A stretch of DNA of 64,000 nt from positions 24,643 through 88,642 of the forward strand of contig JAFAYL010000061.1 in the NCBI GenBank assembly GCA_019240405.1. Reading direction: 5' to 3'. The DNA is from Acidobacteriaceae bacterium (GTDB lineage Bacteria; Acidobacteriota; Terriglobia; Bryobacterales; Bryobacteraceae). Below the pieces are notes generated by a model. That model made no database searches and had not been told where the DNA came from. It saw only the letters and a list, made by a program, of their open reading frames with translations. The position numbers were made by a program, and so were the translations under genes. Below, one piece after another: positions 33,994 to 43,166 of the stretch; within the stretch, counting starts at the first letter, position 1, and the number at the start of each line of letters is the position of its first letter.

Positions 33994-34797
33994 CTACAGC
34001 CTCTTGATCAAAGGCACGAGTGCCGCTCCTACGCAAAGAAAGCTTCCGAACGGCAGCTCGTAAGTCGACGCGTTTTTTCGCGCGAGCCAGATGTAAGCCA
34101 GCCCGACCACGGAACCGCTTAGCGTCCCAATCAACAGCGCCAATAATCCGTTTTCCGGTCCGAGAAACACTCCTATAAGAGCTAGCAATTTCACGTCTCC
34201 CAGTCCCAGCCCTTCGCGTTTGCGCACGCGAGCGTATATGGCGCCAAGCAGCCAGATCGGTCCAGCTAGCACGATCGCCCCCAAACCAGCATTGAACAGC
34301 GATTGCCAAAGCATTCTCGACCCGGGCAAGACAATTTCGTTAAGTTGTCCCGGTGTTCGAATGAATACAGCAAAAACCAATCCAGCTAAGAGGCCGCCCA
34401 GCGTCAATTCATCCGGCAGAATGCGGTCCTCTAGGTCTGTCCAAAGCAACGCGACAACCAAACCCTCGAAAAACGCCCATTTCAACGCCCGCGCATCCCA
34501 ACGATATTCAAGAGCGATCAACCCGAACATGATCGCCATCGTCAATTCAACAATGGGATACCGAAGCGCGATGCGCTCGCCGCAATATCTGCAACGCCCT
34601 TTAAGAAACGCATAACTTAGCAGCGGCACGTTATCAAACCACCGAATACTCGCCGCGCATCCAGGGCAAAAAGACCGAGGCGCCACTACCGACAAATCGC
34701 GGGGAACCCGGTAAATGCACACATTCAAGAAGCTGCCGAACAGCACGCCAAGAATGACTGCCGCTGAAATGTACAGCGCCTCCAAGTCAGGCAGCAA
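33994..34797 (-). CDS. pilD: Prepilin peptidase (type IV leader peptidase, methyltransferase)
   Basis: 267 residues from TTG at 34797, chosen because GAGAGG stands just upstream; the longer frame to 34881 would lie well inside the glycosyltransferase gene. Even so it overlaps that gene's stop by about 11 bases. GSFLNVCIYRVPR is the N-terminal methyltransferase motif. CPGC and CRYC are the zinc-binding cysteine pairs. Catalytic aspartates are in TDLEDRILPD and GLGDVKLL. About eight membrane segments follow. The enzyme cleaves and N-methylates type IV pilins or type II pseudopilins. Confidence 0.88.
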   Translation of the reverse strand: MLPDLEALYISAAVILGVLFGSFLNVCIYRVPRDLSVVAPRSFCPGCAASIRWFDNVPLLSYAFLKGRCRYCGERIALRYPIVELTMAIMFGLIALEYRWDARALKWAFFEGLVVALLWTDLEDRILPDELTLGGLLAGLVFAVFIRTPGQLNEIVLPGSRMLWQSLFNAGLGAIVLAGPIWLLGAIYARVRKREGLGLGDVKLLALIGVFLGPENGLLALLIGTLSGSVVGLAYIWLARKNASTYELPFGSFLCVGAALVPLIKRL

Positions 34798-35692
34798 GCG
34801 CCCTCTCGTAAGACAGCAGTGTTCGCGCGACGAGATGATCCTGTGTGAAGCGTTCCCGAACGCGGTTTCTGCCTCCCACAATCAATTTGTGTGCCAGCCC
34901 TGGTTGCTCCACTACTCTCCTCATGGCGCCCGCAATCTCATGCGGATCGTTCGTCACAAATGTTCCCGAGACTCCATCCTCGAACACTTCGTTGAGACCC
35001 TCAATGCGGCTTGCGATCACCGGAACGCCTACGTTCATCGCAATCAACGCCGCCGATCCCAATCCTTCCGATCGCGTGATGTAAATAAACATTGATGCTT
35101 GCCGGAGATCACCCGACAGATTATCCGAAAAGACAACTCTCAGCCCAGCTAGACGCGCTGCCTCTTCGATCAAGTCGCGGCCCTTCTGCGGATCGTACGA
35201 TGCTATTGCCACAGCCGGATGCTCCGAGTTCCACGCTGCGACATCTTCTATAACTTCTACTCCGTCGTACACGACGTCGATCTTTGCCTCGCTCACACCC
35301 ACAGTTCGCAACTGCATCGCTACGAAATTCGAGACAGCCAGAAATCTCGCCGCGCGCTCATATTTCCAAGTGGAGACCAGGGACCGCCCGACCGGGAACG
35401 CCACTCTGCGCGAAACAACAAATCTGCCGCGCGAAGCTATCGCCGCAATCGCATGCGCTCTTGCGTCGTGTGCATGAACTATATCCGCTTCAACGCTCCT
35501 CTGCCAGAGCTCAGATGGCCCAGCGGTGCGCACCGTGAAGCCTGCATTAGTGGCGGCGATCGATAATGGCCCCTTCTTCCGGGCCAGCAGAATTGACTCA
35601 TGCCCCCGCTCTCGCAAGCCCTTCAGCAACAGAAGCACCTGATACTGCCCGCCGCGCATCTCCCTTCCAGTGTCAACGTGCAAAATGCGCAA
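34787..35692 (-). CDS. Glycosyltransferase family 4 (GT-B)
   Basis: 301 residues. MRILHVDTGREMRGGQYQVLLLLKGLRERGH is the N-terminal acceptor-side motif (GG-x-ER/Q type) of GT4 enzymes. VVYDGVEV lies in the hinge. SRSEGLGSAALIAMNVGVPVIAS (about 218-240) carries the E-x7-E nucleotide-sugar site. It is short for the family (usually 350-400). The product probably transfers a sugar to a lipid-linked or LPS-type acceptor. The neighbouring GT2 gene ends two bases before this start. Confidence 0.83.
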   Translation of the reverse strand: MRILHVDTGREMRGGQYQVLLLLKGLRERGHESILLARKKGPLSIAATNAGFTVRTAGPSELWQRSVEADIVHAHDARAHAIAAIASRGRFVVSRRVAFPVGRSLVSTWKYERAARFLAVSNFVAMQLRTVGVSEAKIDVVYDGVEVIEDVAAWNSEHPAVAIASYDPQKGRDLIEEAARLAGLRVVFSDNLSGDLRQASMFIYITRSEGLGSAALIAMNVGVPVIASRIEGLNEVFEDGVSGTFVTNDPHEIAGAMRRVVEQPGLAHKLIVGGRNRVRERFTQDHLVARTLLSYERALAA

Positions 35693-35694
35693 GC

Positions 35695-36453
35695 TTATGA
35701 TTTTCGGCCGGGGCTCATCAGCCGAGCTTTTGAATATTTCACGAAATTATAGAATGCACCCATGTAAGCAATCGTTAGCCCTTCAGCGCCGTCCAAAAAG
35801 CCAAGCTTTAAGAAGTAAGTCTTCAGAAACGTCCAAGGCGGATCAACAAGCAATCTGCCTAAGCTCACCGCCTCGCCCCGGGAGACCATCTCTTGTGCGC
35901 CGAGCGTGGTGTACCGATCCATGGTCCGCACGTGCTCGGATAATGAGTTGCACGTAAAGTGAAGGAGATTCGATTTCAAATGTCCTATCGGCCCCTCTAC
36001 CTTTACCGACTCATGTACAAATTCACCCACCCACTTCGCTTTTCGCCGGTCAAATAACCTGACCTTTCGATCGGGATACCAACCACTGTGCAAAATCCAG
36101 CGCCCGAGATATTGAGCCAATCGCGGCATAGTATAGCCATCAAACTTTGGGCCGCTCTTTTTGATTTGCCAGATTTCCGCTTCCAGAGCCTCACTTAGGC
36201 TCTCGTCGGCATCCAGCGACAACACCCAATCGTGAGTCGCCAATTGCGCTGCAATGTTTTTCTGAGCGGCAAATCCATGCCACGAAGCTTCCTCCACGCG
36301 CGCTCCGAGTTTTGCCGCGACCTCGACGGTCCGATCGTTAGAACCGCTGTCTAGTACCAGAATCTCATCGCAGCAGCGCAAGCTCTCTATTACCCGGGCG
36401 ATATTCCGCTCTTCATTGAACGTGATGATGGCCGCAGAAATTTTTATCTGCAT
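35695..36453 (-). CDS. Glycosyltransferase family 2 (WaaE/KdtX-like)
   Basis: 252 residues. ISAAIITFNEERNIARVIESLRCCDEILVLDSGSNDRTVEVA is the GT-A opening; DWVLSLDADESLS supplies the D-x-D metal motif. FDGYTMPRLAQYLGRWILHSGWYPDRKVRLFDR is typical of WaaE/KdtX-type enzymes, which add sugars to the LPS inner core. The C-terminus has a hydrophobic segment (TFLKTYFLKLGFLDGAEGLTIAYMG). It belongs to the envelope operon with GT4 and is closely packed. Confidence 0.85.
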   Translation of the reverse strand: MQIKISAAIITFNEERNIARVIESLRCCDEILVLDSGSNDRTVEVAAKLGARVEEASWHGFAAQKNIAAQLATHDWVLSLDADESLSEALEAEIWQIKKSGPKFDGYTMPRLAQYLGRWILHSGWYPDRKVRLFDRRKAKWVGEFVHESVKVEGPIGHLKSNLLHFTCNSLSEHVRTMDRYTTLGAQEMVSRGEAVSLGRLLVDPPWTFLKTYFLKLGFLDGAEGLTIAYMGAFYNFVKYSKARLMSPGRKS

Positions 36454-36459
36454 GCCGTC

Positions 36460-37455
36460 CTATTTGGTGTACACCGGCACAATGCATATCGAAAACAGAA
36501 ATAACAGCAGAGCCACTACGCTGACGGCCGCGCGATAGCCGTCCAACCGTGTTTCGTCATAGACCAGTGGATGTCGCCTGCCAAAAAGAAAAATCACTGC
36601 GGCTAAAACATACCACGGCCAGTACCAATACCCCAACGCCACCAAGACCACCGGCAATGCGGTTGACACGCGCCGGTGAGCCTTCGCCCCAAACACTGCG
36701 TACAAGATGTGGCCGCCATCCAATTGACCTATCGGCAAGAGGTTTATCGCCGTTGCGAGCAACCCCGCCCATGCCGCGAGCGCGACGGGGTGAAGCAGAA
36801 TATTGGCATGTGAGACGCCCGGAAATCGCTCTGCCTCGAGAGCCTGTAAAAGTAACGGCGCCTCAAATACAAACGGACCGTGCGCCCCTGCCCCGGGTGT
36901 TACCCGCGAGAGCCGAACGCCAATGAACAAAAACGGCAACAACATGACGAATCCGGCAAGCGGCCCCGATACGCCGATATCGAACAAGCTTCGCCGCTTG
37001 CAAATCGGCGATTGAATCCTGATAAATGCGCCGAGCGTCCCAAAGAGCGTCGGTGAGGGCATGAAGTAAGGCAAACTCGCTCTCACCCGCCAGCGCTGGC
37101 AAGCGAAGTAATGTCCAAACTCATGCGCCAGCAGTATTAACAATAAAGGCAGCGAGAAGTTCAATCCGCTGAGCACGCTTAAGTCGCCGTGCGCGAGCCG
37201 TGCGTATCCATTGACCAGCAATTCCACATCGAGCGGGCGATTTTCCCGGAAACTCTCTACTTCTGCAAACCCAAACACCGTGGTCGTCATTCCGGTCAGG
37301 ACAAAAAGCAACACATGAACCCACGTTTTCCGAGGCAGTCCGACCCGCCGCACGCTCCGCTCAAGCTTGTCGAGCGTCAGAGGTGGTAATGGCGTGCTTT
37401 CGTGAGATTCTGACGATTCGTTGGCGATTCGCCCCGTTAAGCCCGGATCAGACAC
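36460..37455 (-). CDS. Site-2-protease-like M50 metallopeptidase
   Basis: 331 residues, GTG start. LLAHEFGHYFAC (near residue 110) is the HExxH zinc motif. LLPIGQLDGGHILYAVFG (near 245) is the NPxP/LDGGH-like motif with the third metal ligand. Six or more membrane segments are visible. The family cuts transmembrane segments of regulators or other membrane proteins. No PDZ domain is seen. It follows the HU gene by five bases and heads the glycosyltransferase run. Confidence 0.87.
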   Translation of the reverse strand: MSDPGLTGRIANESSESHESTPLPPLTLDKLERSVRRVGLPRKTWVHVLLFVLTGMTTTVFGFAEVESFRENRPLDVELLVNGYARLAHGDLSVLSGLNFSLPLLLILLAHEFGHYFACQRWRVRASLPYFMPSPTLFGTLGAFIRIQSPICKRRSLFDIGVSGPLAGFVMLLPFLFIGVRLSRVTPGAGAHGPFVFEAPLLLQALEAERFPGVSHANILLHPVALAAWAGLLATAINLLPIGQLDGGHILYAVFGAKAHRRVSTALPVVLVALGYWYWPWYVLAAVIFLFGRRHPLVYDETRLDGYRAAVSVVALLLFLFSICIVPVYTK

Positions 37456-37460
37456 TTCGC

Positions 37461-37730
37461 CTATTGCAGCGTCTGCAGTTCCTTCCCGGGTTTAAATCGA
37501 ACCGCCTTACCGGGCGGGATTGCTACCTCGGCTCCAGTTCTCGGATTTCTTCCGATCCCAGTCTTGCGAGGCCGAACGTTAAAAATTCCAAAACCACGCA
37601 GTTCAATCCGGTCTCCCTCACTCAACGCCTTTTTCATCGTTTCAAAAACCGTTTCGACAGCCATCTCGGCCTTCGTCTTGGTTATCCCTGTTCGGTTAAC
37701 GACCTCATTGATGATATCCAGCTTGATCAA
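37461..37730 (-). CDS. HU/IHF-family DNA-binding protein
   Basis: 89 residues. MIKLDIINEVVNRTGITKTKAEMAV at the N-terminus, GFGIFNVRPRKTGIGRNPRTG with the DNA-wrapping arm, and FKPGKEL near the end are the family's hallmarks. GIGRNPRTGAE lies at the arm that inserts a proline to bend DNA. It probably acts as a nucleoid protein. It leads a tightly spaced envelope operon, an uncommon partner. Whether it is HU or an IHF subunit cannot be told. Confidence 0.92.
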   Translation of the reverse strand: MIKLDIINEVVNRTGITKTKAEMAVETVFETMKKALSEGDRIELRGFGIFNVRPRKTGIGRNPRTGAEVAIPPGKAVRFKPGKELQTLQ

Positions 37731-37878
37731 GGAACCTCCGGAACTATCCTCTCGCGCTAACTACATAAACATTATGCCGCCTCGTCCACAGCATTGCTGC
37801 AAGCATAATAAAAATCAGCTTACAGTGCTGTCAACCGACTCGCGATGTGCAGGCGGGCGTACGCATTTTTTTCAGGAT

Positions 37879-37922
37879 GGGGTAAGCCCCTCGTTAATTC
37901 TTACCTGAGTAAGGGTATACCC
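37879..37922. promoter_or_regulatory. Cluster of small palindromes between HU and receiver genes
   Basis: Within 44 bases lie GGGGTAAGCCCC (37879-37890), CTTACCTGAGTAAG (37900-37913) and the perfect GGGTATACCC (37913-37922). They occupy the divergent promoter region, so one or more may be regulator binding sites. Nothing else in this 273-base gap is recognisable. Confidence 0.3.
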
Positions 37923-38003
37923 TAAGATTCAACTCTCTCCTGCAACAAGTACTTATAGTTTGGCCGTCAAGTTGCAACCTCTTTCCTTAGAGAGCAGTCG
38001 CCG

Positions 38004-38441
38004 ATGGATTCATTACGAATTCTCTTGGTCGAGGACAGTCCTAGTGACGTCCGCCTGATTCGAGAAGCGATGAAAAAAACTCCGATCCCGCTGGAGATCC
38101 GCGTCGCTCGCGACGGCGTTGAAGCGATGGACTATCTTCACCAAGCCCAGGCGGGCCTCGTCCACTGCCCGGACATCATCCTGCTCGACCTCAATCTTCC
38201 CAAGAAGAACGGGCGTGAAGTACTAGCTGAAGTCAAAGCCGAACCCAAGCTGAAGCAAATTCCCGTTCTCGTGATGACCAGCTCAAAAGCCGATGAGGAT
38301 GTTCTTGCGGCATACAGCTTGAATGCGAACTGTTATATCGCCAAGCCGGGTGATCTCCAGGAATACGAGAATGTAGTGCGCGCCATCGAAGACTTCTGGT
38401 TCATGACCGCCACGCTTCCGCATCAATTCGCCGCGGCTTAA
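38004..38441 (+). CDS. Receiver-only response regulator (Rcp1/CheY-like)
   Basis: 145 residues, a single receiver domain. ILLVEDSPSDVRLI gives the acidic pair, IILLDLNLPKKNG the phosphoacceptor Asp (about 65), VMTSSK the switch Ser/Thr and IAKPGDL the conserved Lys. The extended spacing between strands (HQAQAGLVHCPD) is as in Rcp1-type regulators that serve phytochromes or other hybrid histidine kinases. There is no output domain and no kinase nearby, so the partner is encoded elsewhere. Confidence 0.9.
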   Translation: MDSLRILLVEDSPSDVRLIREAMKKTPIPLEIRVARDGVEAMDYLHQAQAGLVHCPDIILLDLNLPKKNGREVLAEVKAEPKLKQIPVLVMTSSKADEDVLAAYSLNANCYIAKPGDLQEYENVVRAIEDFWFMTATLPHQFAAA

Positions 38442-38453
38442 AATGCAACAATT

Positions 38454-39002
38454 CTAGCGAGCGGCTGAGTTTGCGTTCTGCTCTACCGCAGTTCTTGCCG
38501 CTGTCAATGCCGCCTCATAATTCGGGTGATCACCCACTTCCTTAACGTACTCGACATGGCGAAGCCGGTTCTCGCCATCCAAAACAAAGATCGCCCTGCT
38601 TTCGATGCGCAGATCGGGGATGAGCGTCCCATAATGTTCCCCGAAGGATCCGCTTCTATGGTCAGAAAGCATTCCCACCCGGCTTATTCCAAAATTTCCA
38701 CACCAGCGTTTTTGGGCGAAGGGAAGATCCATGCTGACCGTGTAAATCTGCACGTCTTTCAGCTTCGCCGCCTCGTCTTCAAAACGCTTCGTCTGAGCGT
38801 CACATACCGGCGTATCGAGGGAAGGAACTACGCTGAATATGCGAACACTATTACCCGTTTTCGCCAGGTCGACTTTCTGCAGCGAATCATCCACGACTTC
38901 AAAATCGGGCGCCGGGTCCCCAACGTGCAATTCAGGACCTGCTAGTGCAAGGGGGTTGCCTCTCAACGTTGTTTCGCGAACTGCTTCATTCGTTTCTGCC
39001 AT
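38454..39002 (-). CDS. tpx: Thiol peroxidase (Tpx family)
   Basis: 182 residues from ATG at 39002; a longer frame starts at 39041. SLDTPVCDAQTKRFEDEA carries the peroxidatic Cys; LPFAQKRWCG carries the resolving Cys, so a 2-Cys disulfide mechanism is possible. VGDPAPDFEVVDDSLQKVDL is the family's N-terminal pattern. The enzyme reduces alkyl and hydrogen peroxides using thioredoxin. A short N-terminal extension precedes the core. It lies 12 bases from the end of the convergent receiver gene. Confidence 0.9.
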   Translation of the reverse strand: MAETNEAVRETTLRGNPLALAGPELHVGDPAPDFEVVDDSLQKVDLAKTGNSVRIFSVVPSLDTPVCDAQTKRFEDEAAKLKDVQIYTVSMDLPFAQKRWCGNFGISRVGMLSDHRSGSFGEHYGTLIPDLRIESRAIFVLDGENRLRHVEYVKEVGDHPNYEAALTAARTAVEQNANSAAR

Positions 39003-39052
39003 CGGCCACAGTGTATCAGCAGCACCCCCGCCCGTGTACATAAGCCGAATGG

Positions 39053-39580
39053 CTAGTTTTCCGGGGTTGTTTTCGTCTTATCTTTAAACGCCAGGCGGTA
39101 AGCGCGGCGTTCAGCCGCTTGATCAAATCGGCGCTTCTCTTCGTCTGTTTCGGGCACAATTTGCGGTAACACTATCCGGTTTCCCGCTGGATCCAAAGCC
39201 ACAAACGTCAAGTATGCGGAAGATGTGTGTCGGATATCGCCTCCCTGCAGGTTCTCTACCCAAACTTTCACTCCCACTTCCATCGAGGTCCGGAACACAC
39301 GGTTCACCTGTGATCTTAATCTCACGAGTTCTCCCAACCGAACCGGATGTAAGAACGTCATTTGGTCTACGGAGGCCGTCACTACGGTCGATCGTGCGTG
39401 CCGCATGGCTGCAATGGCGCCGCATAGATCAACAAGGTGCATCACATGTCCGCCAAGCATCGTACCCAACGCATTGGTATCGTTAGGCAGACAAATTTCT
39501 GAATATTCCGATTGTGATTCCCTTACCGTTCGAGGCTTGCCGGCTGCTTCGATTTCTAGCTCTTGAGTTATGTCCGGCAC
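39053..39580 (-). CDS. Acyl-CoA thioesterase (hotdog fold)
   Basis: 175 residues, GTG start. PNDTNALGTMLGGHVMHLVDLCGAIAAMRHA (about 32-62) is the conserved substrate-binding segment of YciA/BFIT-type acyl-CoA hydrolases with the helix of the hotdog fold. VTASVDQMTFLHPVRLGELVRLRSQVN follows. The enzyme would release fatty acids from CoA in the cytoplasm. The start shares one base with the stop of the upstream unknown gene (TAGTG). Confidence 0.86.
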   Translation of the reverse strand: MPDITQELEIEAAGKPRTVRESQSEYSEICLPNDTNALGTMLGGHVMHLVDLCGAIAAMRHARSTVVTASVDQMTFLHPVRLGELVRLRSQVNRVFRTSMEVGVKVWVENLQGGDIRHTSSAYLTFVALDPAGNRIVLPQIVPETDEEKRRFDQAAERRAYRLAFKDKTKTTPEN

Positions 39581-40005
39581 TAGCCGCGCCTTCCCGGCTT
39601 ATCAAAATGTGCTAAATAACTTCGGCAGAATGCTAGCGCCTGCGCGTGAGCGCACTGGTCTTCCAACGCCGGCTCTAGGCGCTCACTCGCCACAACGTAT
39701 GTAATAGAACGCCAGCGCAGCGGGAGGTAATCCTGCTCTTCAATGCAGATCAGGCTCAAAGCAATCTCGCTGCGGCCGGCAATATCGTACCGAAAAGAAG
39801 ACCGGAGCTCGTCAGTCGGAAATCGCTTGCAGCATTCTTTCGAGTAACCATGATTACAGCCTCGAAATCGCATCTCCGAGGGTGCCCTAAGGGGCTCCGT
39901 GCCCGCGTGGCATACGCCCTCGTACTCATCAATTAGGGGCAGGCGGGCATTTGCATAATGTGGATGCGCGGCAACGTTTAGCGGCTCGAAATAAGGACAA
40001 GGCAT
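39580..40005 (-). CDS. Unknown cysteine-containing protein
   Basis: 141 residues, not recognised. The N-terminus MPCPYFEP, then EGVCHAG, RFRGCNHGYSKECCKRF and later LICIEEQ, DQCAHAQALAFC give nine or so cysteines. The C-x-x-x-x-GCNHGY-x-x-x-CC cluster looks suited to binding zinc or an Fe-S cluster. No signal peptide or membrane segment is seen. It is translationally linked (one-base overlap) to the thioesterase gene downstream and starts 29 bases after the RNB gene's stop. Confidence 0.65.
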   Translation of the reverse strand: MPCPYFEPLNVAAHPHYANARLPLIDEYEGVCHAGTEPLRAPSEMRFRGCNHGYSKECCKRFPTDELRSSFRYDIAGRSEIALSLICIEEQDYLPLRWRSITYVVASERLEPALEDQCAHAQALAFCRSYLAHFDKPGRRG

Positions 40006-40034
40006 CTCTGATCCAATTCAGAGTGTCCCGCCGT

Positions 40035-41489
40035 TTATCTGCCGAAGTCAATATAACCGCGCTCCGGATCGGTCGCTAGCAAGGTAACTCGTATTCGATC
40101 TCCAACATCCACCCCCGCTTCGCCCCGCATCAGCCGTCCTTCTACCGGCGGATTTAACACCCGCACGAAGACTCCTTTCGGAGTAACACCGGTGACGATC
40201 GCATCAAAAGTTTCACCCCGCCGATTCCTAAGCGCGACCGCCGCCACGCGTTTGTTCATTGCTCGCTCTACCTTACGTGCAGCGTCTTCCTTCAATGTGC
40301 AATTGCGGGCAATCGAGTTCAGTTCATCTTCTGAGTAGGGCGTTCCTTGTCCCGCGACTGTCGCTTTGACGAGCCGTTGCAGGACGAGGTCTGCGAAGCG
40401 GCGATTCGGCGCAGTCGAGTGCGTGTAGTCGGTTGCTGCTAAACCGAAATGTCCCTGGTCGTCGGCGCCTGGCCGCGACATTACGTACTCACCCGGTCCC
40501 ATCAGCTTGACCACGGCTAACGAGAGATCGGGATAGTGTAGCGGATCTGCCGCGCGTCGCCGTTCCAAGAATGCATTCAAAGCACCCGAGTCAGGCGGCG
40601 CCGGGAGATGCTCTCCATATCCTGCCGCTAGCTCGACAATCCTGGCCCACCTCTCGGGAGCCTTCACGACTCGCCGGATCATCGGGACGCTTTTTACCTT
40701 GAGCGTTTTCGCGATGGTTTCATTAGCCGCGATCATGAAATCTTCAATCAGATCATGTGCCCGCGTCTTCTTCATACCGGCTATGCTCTCCACCGCGCCG
40801 TTACGAATCGTCGCGCTGGTCTCAACGCGATCAAAGTTCAGCGCGCCAAGACGGTACCGCTGATTGCGCAGAGCCGTTGCTGCTTCATCTTGCAATTTGA
40901 GCTGCGACGCGAGCTCATTCGAACTGCCCACCTTGGTATCCGGTTTTCCCCACCCTTCGAGCCAGGCCCCCACTCCGCTGTACGTCAGTTGCGCCTTGTT
41001 CCGTACCAGCGCACCGTAAACGTCCGTCGACCCGATCGAGCCCTCTGAGCTCACGACCATCTCGACGATGATCGCCACTCTGTCCGCACCCTCCCCGAGA
41101 GACGTGAGATCTGTCGAGAGCGCTTCCGGCAGCATCGGGAAATTGCGCACCGCCGTGTAGACGGTTGTTGTTTCACTCGCCGCGTGCTGATCGATGGGAG
41201 AACCAATTGCTACAACACAATCCACGTCTGCAATCCCTACGAGCACGCGGATTCCGTTGGATACTCGTTCTGCAGCTTCTATCTGGTCCAGATCGCGCGA
41301 AGTATCGTTATCGATCGAAGACCAGAGAACGTCGCGCAGATCTCGCAAGCTGTTTCTCGAAATTTCCGTGGGCCGCGCCTCAATAGCCGCGAGCTGATTT
41401 CGTATTGACGGAGAGAAGTCTGGGTGGAAGCCCTCGCGCATCATCTCCTGATACGCCGATGCAGCGAGATCAAAGCCGGCCGGATACAT
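40035..41489 (-). CDS. RNB-domain exoribonuclease (RNase II/R-like)
   Basis: 484 residues. LWSSIDNDTSRDLDQIEAA near residue 55 carries the Asp cluster of the RNB active site. GQGHFGLAATDYTHSTAPNRRFADLVLQR is the second conserved RNB block. VTGVTPKGVFVRVLNPPVEGRLMRGE at the C-terminus is an S1-like RNA-binding domain. Cold-shock domains at the N-terminus are missing and the protein is shorter than RNase II (about 640). It probably degrades RNA 3' to 5'. Confidence 0.83.
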   Translation of the reverse strand: MYPAGFDLAASAYQEMMREGFHPDFSPSIRNQLAAIEARPTEISRNSLRDLRDVLWSSIDNDTSRDLDQIEAAERVSNGIRVLVGIADVDCVVAIGSPIDQHAASETTTVYTAVRNFPMLPEALSTDLTSLGEGADRVAIIVEMVVSSEGSIGSTDVYGALVRNKAQLTYSGVGAWLEGWGKPDTKVGSSNELASQLKLQDEAATALRNQRYRLGALNFDRVETSATIRNGAVESIAGMKKTRAHDLIEDFMIAANETIAKTLKVKSVPMIRRVVKAPERWARIVELAAGYGEHLPAPPDSGALNAFLERRRAADPLHYPDLSLAVVKLMGPGEYVMSRPGADDQGHFGLAATDYTHSTAPNRRFADLVLQRLVKATVAGQGTPYSEDELNSIARNCTLKEDAARKVERAMNKRVAAVALRNRRGETFDAIVTGVTPKGVFVRVLNPPVEGRLMRGEAGVDVGDRIRVTLLATDPERGYIDFGR

Positions 41490-41534
41490 CGAAGAGGAGA
41501 TTAGTAGCGCAGACTATCAAATGAAACGCAGGGG

Positions 41535-42899
41535 TTAAGAGGAGAAATCGGGATCGAGCGCGACCACCCTGTCCGCCAGAGCAGGATTGGCTCTTGGTCG
41601 CCGAGCTAGACCCGCCCTATGTTCTCGACTGAGAGCGCGTAAATAGGGATAATATTCCACAGTATCCTCACGTCTACCTGCATCGGGATAAATCGACACT
41701 GCCATTTTGGATTCTTTTGAGGCTCTCCGCTTCATCTCCGCTGGCTCGGGTAAAACGCATCGCCCCCCAATCAAATCAGCCACCCACATTGCCTGCCGTT
41801 CTAAAACCGGAAAGAACGCGCCAACCACAGAAATTCGGCCTACGAAATACAAATCCGGTTGATCCGGCGCGACCACTCGCAAGTATCGATCTACGAATGA
41901 CCCGTTTTGGCCGGCCACATCAGGGGAAAAGAACGAGTACGCAGGTTCGTAACCGGTGGCACACACCAGCAGATCGCAGTCCGTAAAGCTGCCGTCCGAG
42001 AAGACAACCCGATTCCCCTCAAATCTCTCAATCCCAGGCTTTACAGCGACTCTATCTGCATCGATCAGGGTTGCGAGATGGTCATTGATTACTGCAGGTT
42101 TTGCGAAGGAGGAGGCACCCCGCTCCAAAACTGCACAAACCTTGGGAGATACCGATCGCCGGTAAAGCATAAGGCGCCAAAGCAGCTTTATCGCCGCGCG
42201 CGGAAGTAACGCTAACCAAGCCCGTGTGTTCTGGTCACGCGGCCTACCATGCACGTATCTCGGCACGAGATATCCCCCGCTGCGCGTTGAAAGTATGACG
42301 CTTCTTGCCGCATCCACTGCGTCACAGGCGATGTCCGCACCAGAAGCGCCAAAACCTGCCACCACGACCCTTTTCCCCAAAAACACATCCCGGATCCGGT
42401 ACTCGCAAGCGTGCATCATTTTGCCATTGAAAAATCCCGGTATTCTGGGCCACTTGGGTTTCGAATGGCAGCCAGTAGCCACCACAACAGCTTCATAGTC
42501 CCGGCTGAGCCGCTCACCTGATCGGCTCTCGGCGGTTACTTGAAAACCGCCGTACTCTCTTGGCTCAACAGCGATTACTCGAGTTGAAAACGCAATTCTT
42601 TCCGCTAGCTCCGCCTGTTCGGCGAAGCTCGTAAGATACTCCAAAACTTGGTGATGGGTCAGAAAATCATTCGGCCGAGCCGGCATCGGGTAGCCGAACA
42701 ACTGCATATTCACCTGTGAGGTGTTTGTGATGAGTGAAGAATAAACCGACGAACCACTATCATTTCCGAATCGCCAAATTCCTCCAAGTTGAGAGCCTGC
42801 CTCAAAGCAGTCGAACGAGATCCCCGCATGCGAAAGGGAGTGCGCCGTGGCGAGTCCTGCTGCGCCCGCACCGATAATGCATACTCTGTTCGGCTTCAT
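41535..42899 (-). CDS. Flavin-containing monooxygenase
   Basis: 454 residues. GAGAAGLATAHSLSHAG near residue 11 binds FAD; GFGASGADIACDAVDAA (near 187) binds NADPH. ATGCHSKPKWPRIPGFFNGKMMHACEYR resembles the FMO fingerprint F-x-G-x3-H-x3-Y/F. The family oxygenates soft nucleophiles (N or S) or performs Baeyer-Villiger reactions. The substrate is unknown and the gene stands apart from its neighbours. Confidence 0.84.
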   Translation of the reverse strand: MKPNRVCIIGAGAAGLATAHSLSHAGISFDCFEAGSQLGGIWRFGNDSGSSVYSSLITNTSQVNMQLFGYPMPARPNDFLTHHQVLEYLTSFAEQAELAERIAFSTRVIAVEPREYGGFQVTAESRSGERLSRDYEAVVVATGCHSKPKWPRIPGFFNGKMMHACEYRIRDVFLGKRVVVAGFGASGADIACDAVDAARSVILSTRSGGYLVPRYVHGRPRDQNTRAWLALLPRAAIKLLWRLMLYRRSVSPKVCAVLERGASSFAKPAVINDHLATLIDADRVAVKPGIERFEGNRVVFSDGSFTDCDLLVCATGYEPAYSFFSPDVAGQNGSFVDRYLRVVAPDQPDLYFVGRISVVGAFFPVLERQAMWVADLIGGRCVLPEPAEMKRRASKESKMAVSIYPDAGRREDTVEYYPYLRALSREHRAGLARRPRANPALADRVVALDPDFSS

Positions 42900-43166
42900 G
42901 AAATTCGCGAGTTCTCTCCCAGCGTACTAGCCGCACCCACACGGCTTCAAGTAAATTGCGCTCCAGTACTATTACCCCTTACTGCGCAGCCGGAGATAGA
43001 AGCGTGAGGACGCTTACGCGAGACAAGCCAATTCGGTAGCAAAATGCGGGCAAGAGGGTGTCCTGGGGCGGTAGCGTCCCGAAGTTCGGAGGCATAGCTA
43101 AGTGAGCTGCCGGCCCCTCGCAACTCGCAAGGGCGCTATTTGGAAGTGCCCGGAGATGGATGGGCA

